Source of the DNA: Borborobacter arsenicus | GTDB lineage: Bacteria > Pseudomonadota > Alphaproteobacteria > Rhizobiales > Rhizobiaceae | DNA length: 64,000 nucleotides | Direction: 5' to 3' | Assembly (NCBI RefSeq): GCF_003934165.1 | Contig: NZ_ML133508.1 | Coordinates: 241,881-305,880 of the forward strand | Notes under the pieces: generated by a model | Seen by the model: only the letters and a program-made list of their open reading frames with translations | What the model was told of the DNA's origin: nothing | Database searches by the model: none | Shown here: piece after piece, positions 54,984 through 64,000 of the stretch | Layout: each line of letters begins with the position of its first letter | How positions within the stretch are numbered: position 1 is the stretch's first letter | Translations under genes and position numbers: made by a program

Positions 54984-56150
54984 TCAGATCGTGCGAATCC
55001 AGCCGGCGAGCCTCGTTGCAGCCTCTTCGAGCTGATCCAGCCTTCGATTGAAGCACAGCCTGAAGAAGGCTTCGCCGCCGTCACCGAATGCCGTTCCGGG
55101 CGCCAGCCCGACATTGGCCTTGTCGACGATCTCGAAGGCCGCGCTGCGGGAGTTGGCGACCCCATCCACCGCAAAGAACAGGTAGAAGGCGCCCTGCGGA
55201 ACGCTGAGGCGCACTCGTCCGGTTTCACCCAATATGCCGCAGATCAGATCGCGCGCCTGCTTCGCCCTCTCGATCTGCGAGGCAAGGAAGTCGTCGCCAA
55301 GCTCAAGGGCCGCCACGCCGCCGCGCTGCATGAACGGAGCAACGCCTGACGTCGAATACTGGATGAGGTTTTCGAATGTCTGTTGCAGCGAGGGATGCAC
55401 GCGCAGCCAGCCCATGCGCCAGCCGGTCATCGCCCAGTTCTTGGAGAAGGTGTTGACGAACAGGATACGGTCTTCGTCCTCCATGATGTCCATGAAGGAG
55501 GGAGCGCGTGCCCCGTCGAAGTAAAACAGGGCATAGATTTCGTCAGCGATGATCCAGAGCCCGTGCCGCCGAGCAAGCTTGAGGACGGCCTTCAGCGTGT
55601 CGATATCGGCTGTCCAGCCGGTCGGGTTAGAGGGGCTGTTGAGGAATATCGCCTTGGTGCGCGGCGTGATAGCCGCCTCGATCTTGCCGACATCGCACAT
55701 CCAGCCATTGTCGGAGTGATCGAGTTGCACGCCGACCGGGCGCGCGCCGGCGATGCCGGCTGCACCGGCAAAATTCGGCCAGGCCGGGGTCAGGTAGATG
55801 ACCTCGTCGCCGGCACCCGCCGTCGCCTGAAGCGCAAGCTGGATTGCCTGCATGCCGCCGCCGGTCACCAGAAATTCCTGGTCGGCAAAGTGCCGTCCGA
55901 AATGACGGGCGTGGTAACGGGCGAGCGCCTGCCGCAATTCAGGGATGCCGCGTTGCCAGGTGTAGAAGGTCTCACCGGCATTTAGCGCCTTTGTGGCGGC
56001 GTCTGCGATGAAGGCCGGGGTTGGCAAATCGCCTTCGCCGACCCATAGCGGGATCAAGCCGTCGCGACCGCGGCCGTAATTGGCAAGGGCGACAATGCCG
56101 CTTTCGGGAGCGAGCCGAGCTTCGGTGCGCAGATGTTCGACGAGGGTCAT
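54984..56150 (-). CDS. Class I/II PLP-dependent aminotransferase
   Basis: 388-residue fold-type I aminotransferase (YTWQRGIPELRQALARYH; SPSNPTGW; IADEIYALFYF; PLP Lys in NTFSKNWAMTGWRMGW near residue 240; CFNRRLDQLEEA at the end). It belongs to the broad aspartate/aromatic/branched-chain group; the amino donor cannot be told from sequence. Convergent with hemA. Confidence 0.88.
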   Translation of the reverse strand: MTLVEHLRTEARLAPESGIVALANYGRGRDGLIPLWVGEGDLPTPAFIADAATKALNAGETFYTWQRGIPELRQALARYHARHFGRHFADQEFLVTGGGMQAIQLALQATAGAGDEVIYLTPAWPNFAGAAGIAGARPVGVQLDHSDNGWMCDVGKIEAAITPRTKAIFLNSPSNPTGWTADIDTLKAVLKLARRHGLWIIADEIYALFYFDGARAPSFMDIMEDEDRILFVNTFSKNWAMTGWRMGWLRVHPSLQQTFENLIQYSTSGVAPFMQRGGVAALELGDDFLASQIERAKQARDLICGILGETGRVRLSVPQGAFYLFFAVDGVANSRSAAFEIVDKANVGLAPGTAFGDGGEAFFRLCFNRRLDQLEEAATRLAGWIRTI

Positions 56151-56213
56151 GGCGGCCTCACTGAATGGTCGTGTCAGAGTGCTACACGCTTTCGCCGCTC
56201 GTCGGAACTGAAA

Positions 56214-56241
56214 AGCCCCGGCCTTTTTATGGGCCAGGGCT
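56214..56241 (-). terminator. Intrinsic terminator downstream of mscL
   Basis: On the minus strand AGCCCTGGCC and GGCCGGGGCT pair around CATAAAAA, followed by TTTTC. The 10-bp stem has one mismatch. It lies 55 bp past the mscL stop codon. Confidence 0.7.
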
Positions 56242-56295
56242 GGCTATGGTTGGCAATTGCCGCGACCCTGCAACCGCAGGATCGGTCGGCGAAAA

Positions 56296-56715
56296 CTATC
56301 GCTTGGCCAGGAGGTCGCGAATTTCCGTCAGCAAGGCGATATCGGCAGGCGGTGCCTCCGGTGTGGCCGGCTTTTCGGCGATAAGGCGGCGCCGCATATT
56401 GTTGACGGTCCGCACCATCAGGAAAATGATGAAGGCGAGGATAAGGAAGTTCAGGACGACGGTGGCGAAACTACCATAGGCGAAAACCGCGCCTTGCGCC
56501 TTGGCGGCATCGAGCGATGTTGCGGTGACGGCTGACGACAAGGGAAAGAAGTAGTTGTTGAAATCGAGTCCGCCGAAAATCGCGCCGACGATCGGCATGA
56601 TGATGTCGTTGACCAGTGATTCGACAATTTTGCCGAAGGCGGCGCCGATAATGACGGCAACCGCCAGATCCATCACATTGCCCTTGGAAATGAATTCCTG
56701 GAATTCCTTTAACAC
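56296..56715 (-). CDS. mscL: Large-conductance mechanosensitive channel
   Basis: 139-residue pentameric membrane channel that opens under turgor stress. N-terminal helix and first membrane segment [28 protein letters not shown], periplasmic loop, then the second segment [21 protein letters not shown] and a C-terminal helical bundle ([13 protein letters not shown]). Divergent from the sensor kinase. Confidence 0.96.
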   Translation of the reverse strand: MLKEFQEFISKGNVMDLAVAVIIGAAFGKIVESLVNDIIMPIVGAIFGGLDFNNYFFPLSSAVTATSLDAAKAQGAVFAYGSFATVVLNFLILAFIIFLMVRTVNNMRRRLIAEKPATPEAPPADIALLTEIRDLLAKR

Positions 56716-56974
56716 TGTGTCCTCCTTAAGCTGACGACCGCGCGACCATATCGCCCGCCGCTTGTGATGCCGGCCGGTAAAGTCATCATAACAAAAACTT
56801 CAGATTGCAAAACGACCAAAATAGAGGCGGATTTTCATCGAAAATCGCTAAATTAGTATCCGCAGATACAACCCGGCAGTCCCCGCGCCACCAATCCGAT
56901 GGACAAGGCTTTCCGGCTGTGATTGCCTCTGTGCGCAAGCGTTCCGGACAAGTCGGACATGGAGGTGGCGAAGC

Positions 56975-59900
56975 GTGCAAGGCTGGGTGATCGTCATCAT
57001 CGCTATCGCCTATGTGACGCTGCTGTTTGCGATCGCCAGTCTGGGTGACCGTCGTGGGGCGATGCGGAGCGCAAGCTGGCCAAGACCCTATATCTATGCG
57101 CTCAGCCTCGCCATTTATTGCACGTCCTGGACCTTCTTCGGCTCGGTGGGCCTTGCCTCCGAGCGCGGCATGGAATTCCTCGCCATCTATATTGGCCCGG
57201 TTCTGGTCTTCGTCTTCTGCTTTCCGCTGCTCAGGCGCATCGTCAAATTGGCCAAGGCCGAAAACATCACCTCGATCGCCGACTTCCTTGGCGCGCGCTA
57301 CGGCAAGAGCTTTGCGGTCGCTTCGCTCGCCACCTTGATCGCGACGATCGGCACGCTCCCCTATATCGCCCTGCAGTTGAAGGCGATTTCGAGTTCGGTC
57401 AGCCTGATGATCGAGCACTATAGCGGCTCGCGGCCGTCCTTCGATCCCTTCGTCAGCGATATTTCGCTGATCGTGGCCATGCTGCTTGCGCTGTTTGCGG
57501 TCCTGTTCGGCACCCGCCATGCCGACGCCACCGAGCATCAGAACGGCCTCGTGTTGGCCGTGGCGGTCGAATCGGTGGTCAAGCTTGCGGCTTTCCTCGC
57601 CGTTGGTCTTGCAGTCACCTTCATCGTCTTCGACGGGCCAAGCGGCATGATGGAAATATTGTCGGCCAATGCCGAGGTCCAGCAGGCGATGGACTACCAG
57701 ACCTCGCTCGGCACCTGGCTCGTGCTTACCACCATCAGCGGCTTTGCCATCATCATGCTGCCCCGGCAGTTCTACGTCATGATCGTGGAGAACCGCAGCG
57801 AAGCCGAATTGCGCACGGCAAGCTGGGTGTTCCCGCTCTATCTGGTGGTCATCAACCTGTTCGTGCTGCCCATCGCCTTTGCCGGGCTGGTCATGGTCGG
57901 TTCGCGTACCAGCAGCGACCTCTATGTGCTGTCGGTGCCGCTCTTCGGCGGCCAGAACATCATGGCCATAGCGGCCTTCATCGGTGGCCTTTCGGCAGCG
58001 ACCGCGATGGTGATCGTCGCCAGCGTTGCCCTCTCGATCATGATCTCCAACGATCTCGTCATTCCGCTCTTCGTCCGGCGCCGCCTGGTCAAATCCGAGG
58101 CCGGAGAGAACGAGGACTGGTCGACACTGATTCTGAACATCAGGCGCGCCTCCATCTTCCTGATCCTGTTTGCCGCCTTCCTCTATTATCGCGAAGGCAC
58201 CAACAGCACGCGGCTGGCCTCGATCGGCCTGATGTCCTTTGCTGCCATCGCTCAGTTTGCCCCGGCCTTCTTCGGCGGCCTGATCTGGCGCGGCGCCAAT
58301 GCCAGGGGGGCGGGCCTTGCCATGGCGGGAGGTTTCGGCGTCTGGACCTATACGCTGCTGCTGCCGACCCTTGTCGCACCGGACAGCGCCATCCTTGCCG
58401 AAGGCCCGTTCGGGATCGAGGCACTGCGGCCGCAAGCGCTGTTCGGCCTCGTCGCCGAGCCGCTCAACCACGGCGTCTTCTGGAGCCTGACGGTCAACAC
58501 GATCTGCCTGATTTTGGGGTCGCTCTCGCGTGCCTCCACGCCGCTGGAACGCATCCAGGCCTCGATCTTCGTCCCGCGTGATACCAACCCGATGCCAAGC
58601 CTGCGCCGCTTCCGCACCGCCATTACCGTCAACGACCTGAAGGACACGATCTCGCGCTATCTGGGCGTGGAGCGCACCGAGCGCTCATTCCAGACCTTCG
58701 AGAACACCGGTGGCGTAAAACTCAATGGCAACGAACAGGCCAGCATCGCCGTGGTGCGCTTTTCCGAGCAGCTTCTGGCCAGCGCGGTCGGATCGTCCTC
58801 GGCCCGCCTGATCCTGTCGCTCTTGTTCAGGCGCAATGACGGGACGTCAAAAGATACGTTCCGCCTGCTCGACGACGCCACCGAAGCCCTGCAGCACAAT
58901 CGCGATCTGCTGCAGATCGCGCTTGACCAGATGGAGCAGGGGATCACCGTCTTCGACAAGGATTTCCGGCTGACCTGCTGGAACCGGCAGTATCGCTCGC
59001 TGTTCGATCTTCCCGACGACATGGGCCAGGTCGGCGTTTCACTCGACAAGATATTGCGTCATCTCGTGGCGCGCGGCGATATCGTTGCCGAGGCGCGGGT
59101 GGCTGCGCTCGACCGGCTGACCAGTTTCGGAAGCCCATGGCAGATGGAACTGAAAACCAGCGGTCGCATCATTGAACTGCGCTCGAACCTCATGCCCGAT
59201 GGCGGCATTGTCGCGACCTATACCGATATTTCGGCGCGTGTGGCGGCGGATCTCGCGCTCAAGCGCGCCAATGAATCGCTGGAACAGCGCGTGGAAAGCC
59301 GTACTGCAGAACTGACGCGCGTGAATGAGGAACTGGCGCAGGCGCAGATGCTGGCCGAGGAAGCCAATCAGAGCAAGACGCGCTTCCTTGCCGCCGTCGG
59401 CCATGACATCCTGCAACCGCTGAACGCTGCCCGGCTCTATTGCTCTTCGCTGATCGAAAAGACCGGCAAGAAGAACGAATTCAGCAATGCTGCCGCCAAT
59501 ATCGATTCCTCGCTGGAATCGGTGGAGGCGATATTGGGCGCGGTTCTCGACATTTCCAGGCTCGACGCCGGCGCCATGAAGCCTGTCGCGACGGTTTTTC
59601 GGCTGGACGAAATCCTGCGGCGCATCGCCACCGACTTTCAGCCGCTGGCGGCAGAAAAGCGCCTCGAGCTGATCGTCGTCCCGTCATCGCTGTCAGTGAA
59701 CACGGATCGCAACCTGCTGCGCCGACTGGTGCAAAATCTGGTTTCCAACGCCGTCAAGTTCACCCGCAATGGCCGTGTGCTGGTCGGGGTCAGACGGCGT
59801 GGCAATCTGGCCGAAATCCAGGTCTTCGATACCGGCATAGGGATACCCGTCGACAAGCTCGAGATGGTGTTTCGTGAATTCACCCGTCTCGACGAAGGCG

Positions 59901-60472
59901 CGCGCGAGGCGCATGGCCTGGGGCTGGGCCTTTCCATAGTCGATCGCATCGCCCGGGTGCTGCGCCTGGAAATCCAGATAGAATCCGGCCGGGGGAAAGG
60001 GACGCGGTTTTCCGTCCTGCTGCCCATCGCCAAGGCGCAGAAACAAGGTCCGGTCGCAGAAGTCCGGCGGCGCCTTCCGGTGATCGGTGCGCTGAATGGA
60101 TTGCGGGTACTGTGCATCGACAATGACACCCGGATTCTGGAAGGTATGCGCCTGCTGTTGCAGGGATGGGGATGCGAGGTACAGGCCTATTCCGGCTCAG
60201 CCGCATTCAATGTCGGTTGGCCGAAAGCAGCTCCGGATATTATCCTGGCCGATTACCATCTGGATAACGAAAGCGGTCTCGACGTCATCGTCAGGCTGCG
60301 CGCGATGTTTGCGGCCCAAATCCCCGCCATGCTTCTGACAGCAGACCGCTCCAACGAAGTCCGGGCCGCGGCCGATCGGCTTGACGTGCCGGTGCTCAAC
60401 AAACCGGTCAAGCCCGCCGCCCTGCGTTCGATGATGACGCGCCTGCGTCAGATGACGCCCGCTGCGGAATAG
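56975..60472 (+). CDS. Symporter-linked hybrid sensor histidine kinase (CrbS/MxtR-like)
   Basis: 1165-residue multidomain sensor. About 13 membrane helices of the sodium:solute symporter (SLC5/PutP) fold occupy residues 1 to about 500. A linker and a PAS domain (QMEQGITVFDKDFRLTCWNR near 650) are followed by a coiled coil, HisKA with His810 in VGHDILQPLNAARLY, HATPase (LVQNLVSNAVKFT; DTGIGIP; GLGLGLSIV) and a C-terminal receiver with Asp1093 in LADYHLDNES. The GTG at 56975 follows GGAGGTGG. Such kinases (CrbS, MxtR/ErcS', CbrA) sense a carbon source or flux, often acetate. The LuxR-type regulator at 60496 is convergent and is the likely partner. Confidence 0.9.
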   Translation: MQGWVIVIIAIAYVTLLFAIASLGDRRGAMRSASWPRPYIYALSLAIYCTSWTFFGSVGLASERGMEFLAIYIGPVLVFVFCFPLLRRIVKLAKAENITSIADFLGARYGKSFAVASLATLIATIGTLPYIALQLKAISSSVSLMIEHYSGSRPSFDPFVSDISLIVAMLLALFAVLFGTRHADATEHQNGLVLAVAVESVVKLAAFLAVGLAVTFIVFDGPSGMMEILSANAEVQQAMDYQTSLGTWLVLTTISGFAIIMLPRQFYVMIVENRSEAELRTASWVFPLYLVVINLFVLPIAFAGLVMVGSRTSSDLYVLSVPLFGGQNIMAIAAFIGGLSAATAMVIVASVALSIMISNDLVIPLFVRRRLVKSEAGENEDWSTLILNIRRASIFLILFAAFLYYREGTNSTRLASIGLMSFAAIAQFAPAFFGGLIWRGANARGAGLAMAGGFGVWTYTLLLPTLVAPDSAILAEGPFGIEALRPQALFGLVAEPLNHGVFWSLTVNTICLILGSLSRASTPLERIQASIFVPRDTNPMPSLRRFRTAITVNDLKDTISRYLGVERTERSFQTFENTGGVKLNGNEQASIAVVRFSEQLLASAVGSSSARLILSLLFRRNDGTSKDTFRLLDDATEALQHNRDLLQIALDQMEQGITVFDKDFRLTCWNRQYRSLFDLPDDMGQVGVSLDKILRHLVARGDIVAEARVAALDRLTSFGSPWQMELKTSGRIIELRSNLMPDGGIVATYTDISARVAADLALKRANESLEQRVESRTAELTRVNEELAQAQMLAEEANQSKTRFLAAVGHDILQPLNAARLYCSSLIEKTGKKNEFSNAAANIDSSLESVEAILGAVLDISRLDAGAMKPVATVFRLDEILRRIATDFQPLAAEKRLELIVVPSSLSVNTDRNLLRRLVQNLVSNAVKFTRNGRVLVGVRRRGNLAEIQVFDTGIGIPVDKLEMVFREFTRLDEGAREAHGLGLGLSIVDRIARVLRLEIQIESGRGKGTRFSVLLPIAKAQKQGPVAEVRRRLPVIGALNGLRVLCIDNDTRILEGMRLLLQGWGCEVQAYSGSAAFNVGWPKAAPDIILADYHLDNESGLDVIVRLRAMFAAQIPAMLLTADRSNEVRAAADRLDVPVLNKPVKPAALRSMMTRLRQMTPAAE

Positions 60473-60495
60473 ACGGCAACGATAGTCTCTGTTTT

Positions 60496-61152
60496 CTATG
60501 CAACCGGCAGCGGATCGCTGCCGATCCTCGACAGCATGATAACCGCCTGTGTGCGGCTATCGACCCCGAGCTTCTGCAGCACGGCAGACACATGTGCCTT
60601 GATCGTCGCCTCGGATACCGAGAGTTCATAGGCGATCTGCTTGTTGAGCAGCCCTTCCGCAAGCATGCCGAGCACCCGGGTCTGCTGCGGCGTCAACGAT
60701 TGCAATCGCTTGATCAGGTCTGAAATCTCGGGGTCCCGCTCGACACCGAGATCGACGCCGGCAGGTGCTGCGATGCCGCCCGAAAGCACCGTGCGGACGG
60801 CGCTGCGGATGTCTTCCATGCTGGCGGATTTGGAGATGAAGCCAGAGGCGCCGAGTTCGAGCGCGCGGCGAATGGTTTCGGGGTCGTCATGCGCCGATAC
60901 GACCACCATCGGGATAGCGGAATGAATGGCGCGCAGCGAGATCAATCCGGACAGTCCGCTGGCTCCCGGCATCGACAGGTCCAGCAGCACCAGATCGGCA
61001 TCCTCATTCGCGGTGATGACCGTTTTGGCCGTCTCGAAGTCGCCGGCTTCAAGAATAGTGCCGACACCGTCTATGCCTGACAACGCCTGCTTGAGCGCGC
61101 CACGAAAAAGCGGGTGATCGTCCACGATCACGAACTTGTAGCCTGACGGCAC
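60496..61152 (-). CDS. LuxR/NarL-type response regulator (CrbR/ErdR-like)
   Basis: 218-residue regulator with receiver domain (phospho-acceptor Asp58 in LLDLSMPGASGL, acidic pair Asp11-Asp12) and LuxR helix-turn-helix (SLTPQQTRVLGMLAEGLLNK, then ISEATIKAHVS-like SVSEATIKAHVSAVLQKL). Its sequence resembles ErdR/CrbR, which activate acetyl-CoA synthetase genes. It is convergent with the symporter-type hybrid kinase, ending 23 bp beyond it. Pairing with that kinase is inferred. Confidence 0.9.
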   Translation of the reverse strand: MPSGYKFVIVDDHPLFRGALKQALSGIDGVGTILEAGDFETAKTVITANEDADLVLLDLSMPGASGLSGLISLRAIHSAIPMVVVSAHDDPETIRRALELGASGFISKSASMEDIRSAVRTVLSGGIAAPAGVDLGVERDPEISDLIKRLQSLTPQQTRVLGMLAEGLLNKQIAYELSVSEATIKAHVSAVLQKLGVDSRTQAVIMLSRIGSDPLPVA

Positions 61153-61327
61153 ATATGCCTCCCGAAATACCCACCCCGAAAACCCCGCGCCGCTTGTCGT
61201 TCTTGTCTGGAGCGGGCCCGAGTTTCATCGATTATGCGGTCATATGGCGGCTTTTCAAGCGCGAAGCCAGCAATCAATCCGCCCGAACGTGCCTATGCGC
61301 ACAAAAAATACAGGAAAAGCGCGGGCA

Positions 61328-61771
61328 TCACGTCTTGTTGGGTTCCGGAGCCTGCTGTGTGCCGGGCGTCTTGGACTCTTCCTCCATATCCTTGGCGATA
61401 CCCATGAAGCGGCGCAGGAAGCGCTCCATATAGCCCATGGTCTTTTCAAACTCCTCCTCGGTGGGCAGAGCCGATTGCGGTTTGGCCGGCAATGCTGCTT
61501 CCAGCTTGGCAATCCTTTCCTCCAAGGCGGTCACGGCGTCCTGCAGCCGCTCGACTTCACCTTCGAAGGCCGTGCGCATATCGGTGGCAAGCTTGCAGAT
61601 CAACTGGCCGTCGCGTTCCTCGCAAATGGACATTTCACCCGTCTGCGTGTCCATGCGGACATAACCCGTATCCGTTTTTTCCAGCCGGTAGCGCTCCGTC
61701 TCGGCGGCATTGGTGTTGGTCGAGGCGAGCATGGTCAGAGCCATCGGGATGACTGTCGTGATGAGACGCAT
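61328..61771 (-). CDS. Exported coiled-coil protein of unknown function
   Basis: 147-residue protein with a signal peptide (cleavage near NAA-ETER, residue 23), a short beta region with two Cys (SICEERDGQLICKL), and a heptad-type coiled coil (about 65-92, DAVTALEERIAKLEA). An acidic Pro-rich tail ends it. I do not recognise a family; it is a periplasmic protein by the leader. Confidence 0.7.
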   Translation of the reverse strand: MRLITTVIPMALTMLASTNTNAAETERYRLEKTDTGYVRMDTQTGEMSICEERDGQLICKLATDMRTAFEGEVERLQDAVTALEERIAKLEAALPAKPQSALPTEEEFEKTMGYMERFLRRFMGIAKDMEEESKTPGTQQAPEPNKT

Positions 61772-61884
61772 GGCTTCCTCCTTCGGCAGTTCGCGAGAGC
61801 ATGGCTTTCCTTTGCGCCCGAAATAGGGAAGGACAGCGCTCGCATCCCTTTACCCTTCGCGGGCTTTCGGACTATAGCGCAGGC

Positions 61885-62232
61885 ATGCGACAGACCATCT
61901 ACAAGATATGCACGCGAACCTTGTGGCGCGAGGCCCAAAGCCTGGGTGTCTTTACCGGTGCTCCGGTAGACATTGCCGACGGGTTCATCCACTTCTCGAC
62001 CGCCGATCAGGTCCGGGAAACGGCGGCCAAGCACTTTGCCGGCCAGGACGATCTGGTGCTGGTGGCTGTCGACGCGGCGAGACTTGGCCCTTCGCTGAAA
62101 TACGAGGTTTCGCGCGGCGGGGCTCTGTTTCCCCATCTTTACGGCACGCTTGATCCGGCTACCGTGCTTTGGGTCAAGCCGCTTCCGCTCGATGCCGAGG
62201 GCAATGATGACTTCCCGCCACTGGATGCCTAA
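61885..62232 (+). CDS. DUF952 domain protein
   Basis: 115-residue protein of the DUF952 family (TIYKICTRTLWREAQSLGVF; DGFIHFSTADQVRETAAKHF; YEVSRGGALFPHLYGTLD). The FPHLYG stretch is the family's best-conserved motif. Its stop codon overlaps the pyrD start, so the two are translationally coupled. Role unknown. ATG at 61885. Confidence 0.88.
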   Translation: MRQTIYKICTRTLWREAQSLGVFTGAPVDIADGFIHFSTADQVRETAAKHFAGQDDLVLVAVDAARLGPSLKYEVSRGGALFPHLYGTLDPATVLWVKPLPLDAEGNDDFPPLDA

Positions 62233-63323
62233 TGACGCTGCTTGACCATCTTGGCCGCAACCTGCTTTTTGCGCTCGATCCGGAAACCGCGCATGGGGTA
62301 TCCATCAGGGCGTTGAAATGCGGTCTTGCACAGACGCGCAAGGCGCATCCGGACCAGCGTTTGCAGGTGCGGCTCTGCGGCCTCGATTTTCCCAACCCTC
62401 TCGGCATGGCAGCCGGCTACGACAAGAATGCCGAAGTGCCGGACGCGCTGCTGGCTCTTGGCTTCGGGTTCGCGGAAGTTGGCACGGTCACGCCTCTTCC
62501 CCAGCTGGGAAACCCGAAGCCGCGCATTTTCCGCCTGACGGCAGATGAAGCCGTGATCAATCGTCTTGGCTTCAACAATGAGGGGCATGCACGTTGCGAA
62601 CAGCGGCTTGCCTCGCGCTTGGGCCGTCCGGGTATCGTCGGCATCAATATCGGCGCCAACAAGGACAGTGCCGACCGAATCGGCGACTACGAGCTGGGTG
62701 TGAAGCGCTTCTCGCGCTACGCTTCTTATCTCACGGTGAATATTTCTTCGCCCAACACGCCCGGCCTGCGCGACATGCAGGCACGTGCCAATCTGGCGGA
62801 ACTCCTTTCGCGCGTCGTCGCCGCTCGCGACGAAGCGGTGACCGGACCCGGCCGGAAACCGCCGCTGTTCCTCAAAATAGCGCCGGACCTGCACCAAACC
62901 GACCTTGAGGACATTGCCGCCGAGATCCAGGATAAGGCCATCGAAGGCGTCATCGTTTCGAACACGACGATTTCACGCCCCGCTCTCAAAAGTGCCGTGA
63001 ACACGGCAGAAACCGGTGGCCTTTCAGGCAAGCCGCTATTCCAGCGCTCGACCGTCGCGCTAGCGAAAATGCGTAAGCTGCTTGGGCCTGACCATGCCAT
63101 TGTCGGCGTTGGCGGCGTGGATTCGACCGAGACCGTGCTGGAAAAAATCCGCGCCGGCGCCGATCTGGTCCAGCTCTATACCGGCATGATCTATGCGGGG
63201 CCGGCCTTGCCGGGGCGCATTGTCAGCGGGCTGACACGGTTTCTCGACAGCCAGGGCTTGTCGAGCCTGCGCGCGATCCGCGATACGCGGCTCGATCACT
63301 GGGCCGCCCAACCGCTCGATTGA
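62232..63323 (+). CDS. pyrD: Dihydroorotate dehydrogenase (quinone), class 2
   Basis: 363-residue FMN enzyme of pyrimidine synthesis using membrane quinones. N-terminal membrane-contact helix (TLLDHLGRNLLFALDPETAH), GMAAGYDKNAEVPDA, catalytic Ser region NISSPNTPGLRD (Ser172/Ser173), and the C-terminal phosphate site VGVGGVDS and LVQLYTGMIY. Start overlaps the DUF952 stop by one base (TAATG). Confidence 0.96.
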   Translation: MTLLDHLGRNLLFALDPETAHGVSIRALKCGLAQTRKAHPDQRLQVRLCGLDFPNPLGMAAGYDKNAEVPDALLALGFGFAEVGTVTPLPQLGNPKPRIFRLTADEAVINRLGFNNEGHARCEQRLASRLGRPGIVGINIGANKDSADRIGDYELGVKRFSRYASYLTVNISSPNTPGLRDMQARANLAELLSRVVAARDEAVTGPGRKPPLFLKIAPDLHQTDLEDIAAEIQDKAIEGVIVSNTTISRPALKSAVNTAETGGLSGKPLFQRSTVALAKMRKLLGPDHAIVGVGGVDSTETVLEKIRAGADLVQLYTGMIYAGPALPGRIVSGLTRFLDSQGLSSLRAIRDTRLDHWAAQPLD

Positions 63324-63332
63324 GCAGTTCTG

Positions 63333-63596
63333 TCAACGCCGGTAGCTGAACAGCCGCAGGATAAGGAAGGCCGGCACCACGATTGCCGCGCCAAGCAGGA
63401 AATAGCCGACGAAGCGATCGATCGCCGCAAAGCCCATATTCCATATGTCGAGAACGAAGTCCCGAACCCGGTACAGCACGTCGTAGGGCGACCAGCCGAA
63501 GAAATTCATGACGACGCCGACCAGAAACGACACGATGATCAGTTTGAGGAGTACCCGCAGCGGGCTGTCGCCGAGAAAGCGTGTAAGTCCTGACAT
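63333..63596 (-). CDS. DUF6460-like small membrane protein
   Basis: 87-residue protein with two hydrophobic segments (LLKLIIVSFLVGVVMNFFGW and FVGYFLLGAAIVVPAFLIL) separated by a hydrophilic loop (DVLYRVRDFVLDIWNMG). This arrangement is found in a small membrane family conserved in Rhizobiales. ATG at 63596. Convergent with pyrD, 9 bp from its end. Confidence 0.8.
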   Translation of the reverse strand: MSGLTRFLGDSPLRVLLKLIIVSFLVGVVMNFFGWSPYDVLYRVRDFVLDIWNMGFAAIDRFVGYFLLGAAIVVPAFLILRLFSYRR

Positions 63597-63826
63597 GGTA
63601 TTCTCCCGCAAGCCGGTCCCTGGCGATAAGCGTCCGACGGAGATGCAAGGCGCAACCCCTGTGCCGCATGCCAAACATCGATTCAGGCGCAAAAGCCATC
63701 ATGCAGCGCTGCGCGCACATACGAATTTATGCGATCCGCTTCAAGCCGATGGTGGCCATCCCAGTGCAATCACCGATGGTTTTGAAGTTGCCGATCACGT
63801 CGCGACCGTGATATCTAACCCCTGTC

Positions 63827-63900
63827 GCGGGTATGATGTAATGGTAGCTTGTCAGCTTCCCAAGCTGATCGCGCGGGTTCGATTCCCGCTACCCGCTCCA
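63827..63900 (+). tRNA. tRNA-Gly (anticodon CCC)
   Basis: 74 bases including an encoded CCA. Acceptor stem GCGGGTA pairs with TACCCGC, anticodon stem TCAGC/GCTGA encloses loop TTCCCAA (anticodon CCC), and the T arm GCGGGTTCGATTCCCGC is complete. It reads GGG codons. tRNA genes of this kind are frequent integration sites; no integrase is visible before the window ends 100 bp later. Confidence 0.95.
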
Positions 63901-64000
63901 TTCTGTGAATATTGATGTATCTAACGGGCGCGTTTCGTGATTCGCCGGTGAGCCATGCGTATTACCTGATGGGGGCGAATGACGAACTGTGTCCTGGTGT

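Noticed and set aside
52468-55056. An 862-residue frame over galE and antisense to hemA
   Set aside because: Only the galE part is coding; the rest is the shadow of hemA on the other strand.
1-64000. CRISPR arrays, insertion sequences or a prophage
   Set aside because: No regularly spaced repeats, no transposase or integrase frame, and only one isolated phage-like gene.

Overview
The window looks like chromosomal DNA of an alphaproteobacterium of the Rhizobiales (Hyphomicrobiales), probably near Mesorhizobium and other Phyllobacteriaceae. The grounds are high GC, the cell-cycle genes gcrA and podJ, GANTC (CcrM) sites upstream of gcrA, a class I lysyl-tRNA synthetase, and short palindromic intergenic repeats of rhizobial type. 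No rRNA, CRISPR array, transposase or integrase was seen. One tRNA gene, tRNA-Gly(CCC), lies at the right edge.

Layout. 1-3736 (-): a PodJ-like polarity protein, cut by the left edge. 4141-12560 (+): a MerR-type regulator followed by a fatty-acid beta-oxidation block (two acyl-CoA dehydrogenases, thiolase, FadJ-type bifunctional enzyme, a DUF2218 protein, a thioesterase). Two near-perfect palindromes, one before the regulator and one before the first dehydrogenase, are likely its operators. 12629-24742: an S24 repressor with a self-operator, a secreted nuclease-like protein, lysK and meso-DAP dehydrogenase (which share an upstream element of about 70 bp), a TerB-like protein, a sterol-desaturase-type enzyme, an orphan solute-binding protein, a membrane glycosyltransferase, ppk2, phoR and phoU.

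25004-39891: a surface-polysaccharide (O-antigen-like) cluster. It encodes all five steps from UDP-GlcNAc to UDP-2,3-diacetamido-2,3-dideoxy-mannuronic acid (WbpA, WbpB, WbpE, WbpD, WbpI). It also has a Wzz-type chain-length regulator, two GT4 glycosyltransferases, an initiating sugar-phosphate transferase, a second DegT aminotransferase, a GNAT acetyltransferase and a WaaL/Wzy-type membrane protein. A phage-like DUF2793 gene sits inside it on the opposite strand. No flippase or ABC exporter is visible.

40021-48061: gcrA, argD-argF, hslO, apaG, a CDP-alcohol phosphatidyltransferase, a small membrane protein, dihydropyrimidinase and a thioesterase. 48066-53457 (-): an iron-type alcohol dehydrogenase, then what I think is the most unusual pair in the window: a DadA-type D-amino-acid dehydrogenase followed 10 bp later by a 607-residue protein joining an alanine/ornithine-racemase-like PLP barrel to an arginase-fold domain that has lost almost all its metal ligands. 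galE lies just upstream of the pair. 53659-63900: hemA, an aminotransferase, mscL, a symporter-linked hybrid histidine kinase convergent with a LuxR-type response regulator (CrbS/CrbR-like), a secreted coiled-coil protein, a DUF952 gene overlapping pyrD, a small membrane protein and the tRNA.

All assignments come from reading the sequence and from remembered family features; no database search was run.
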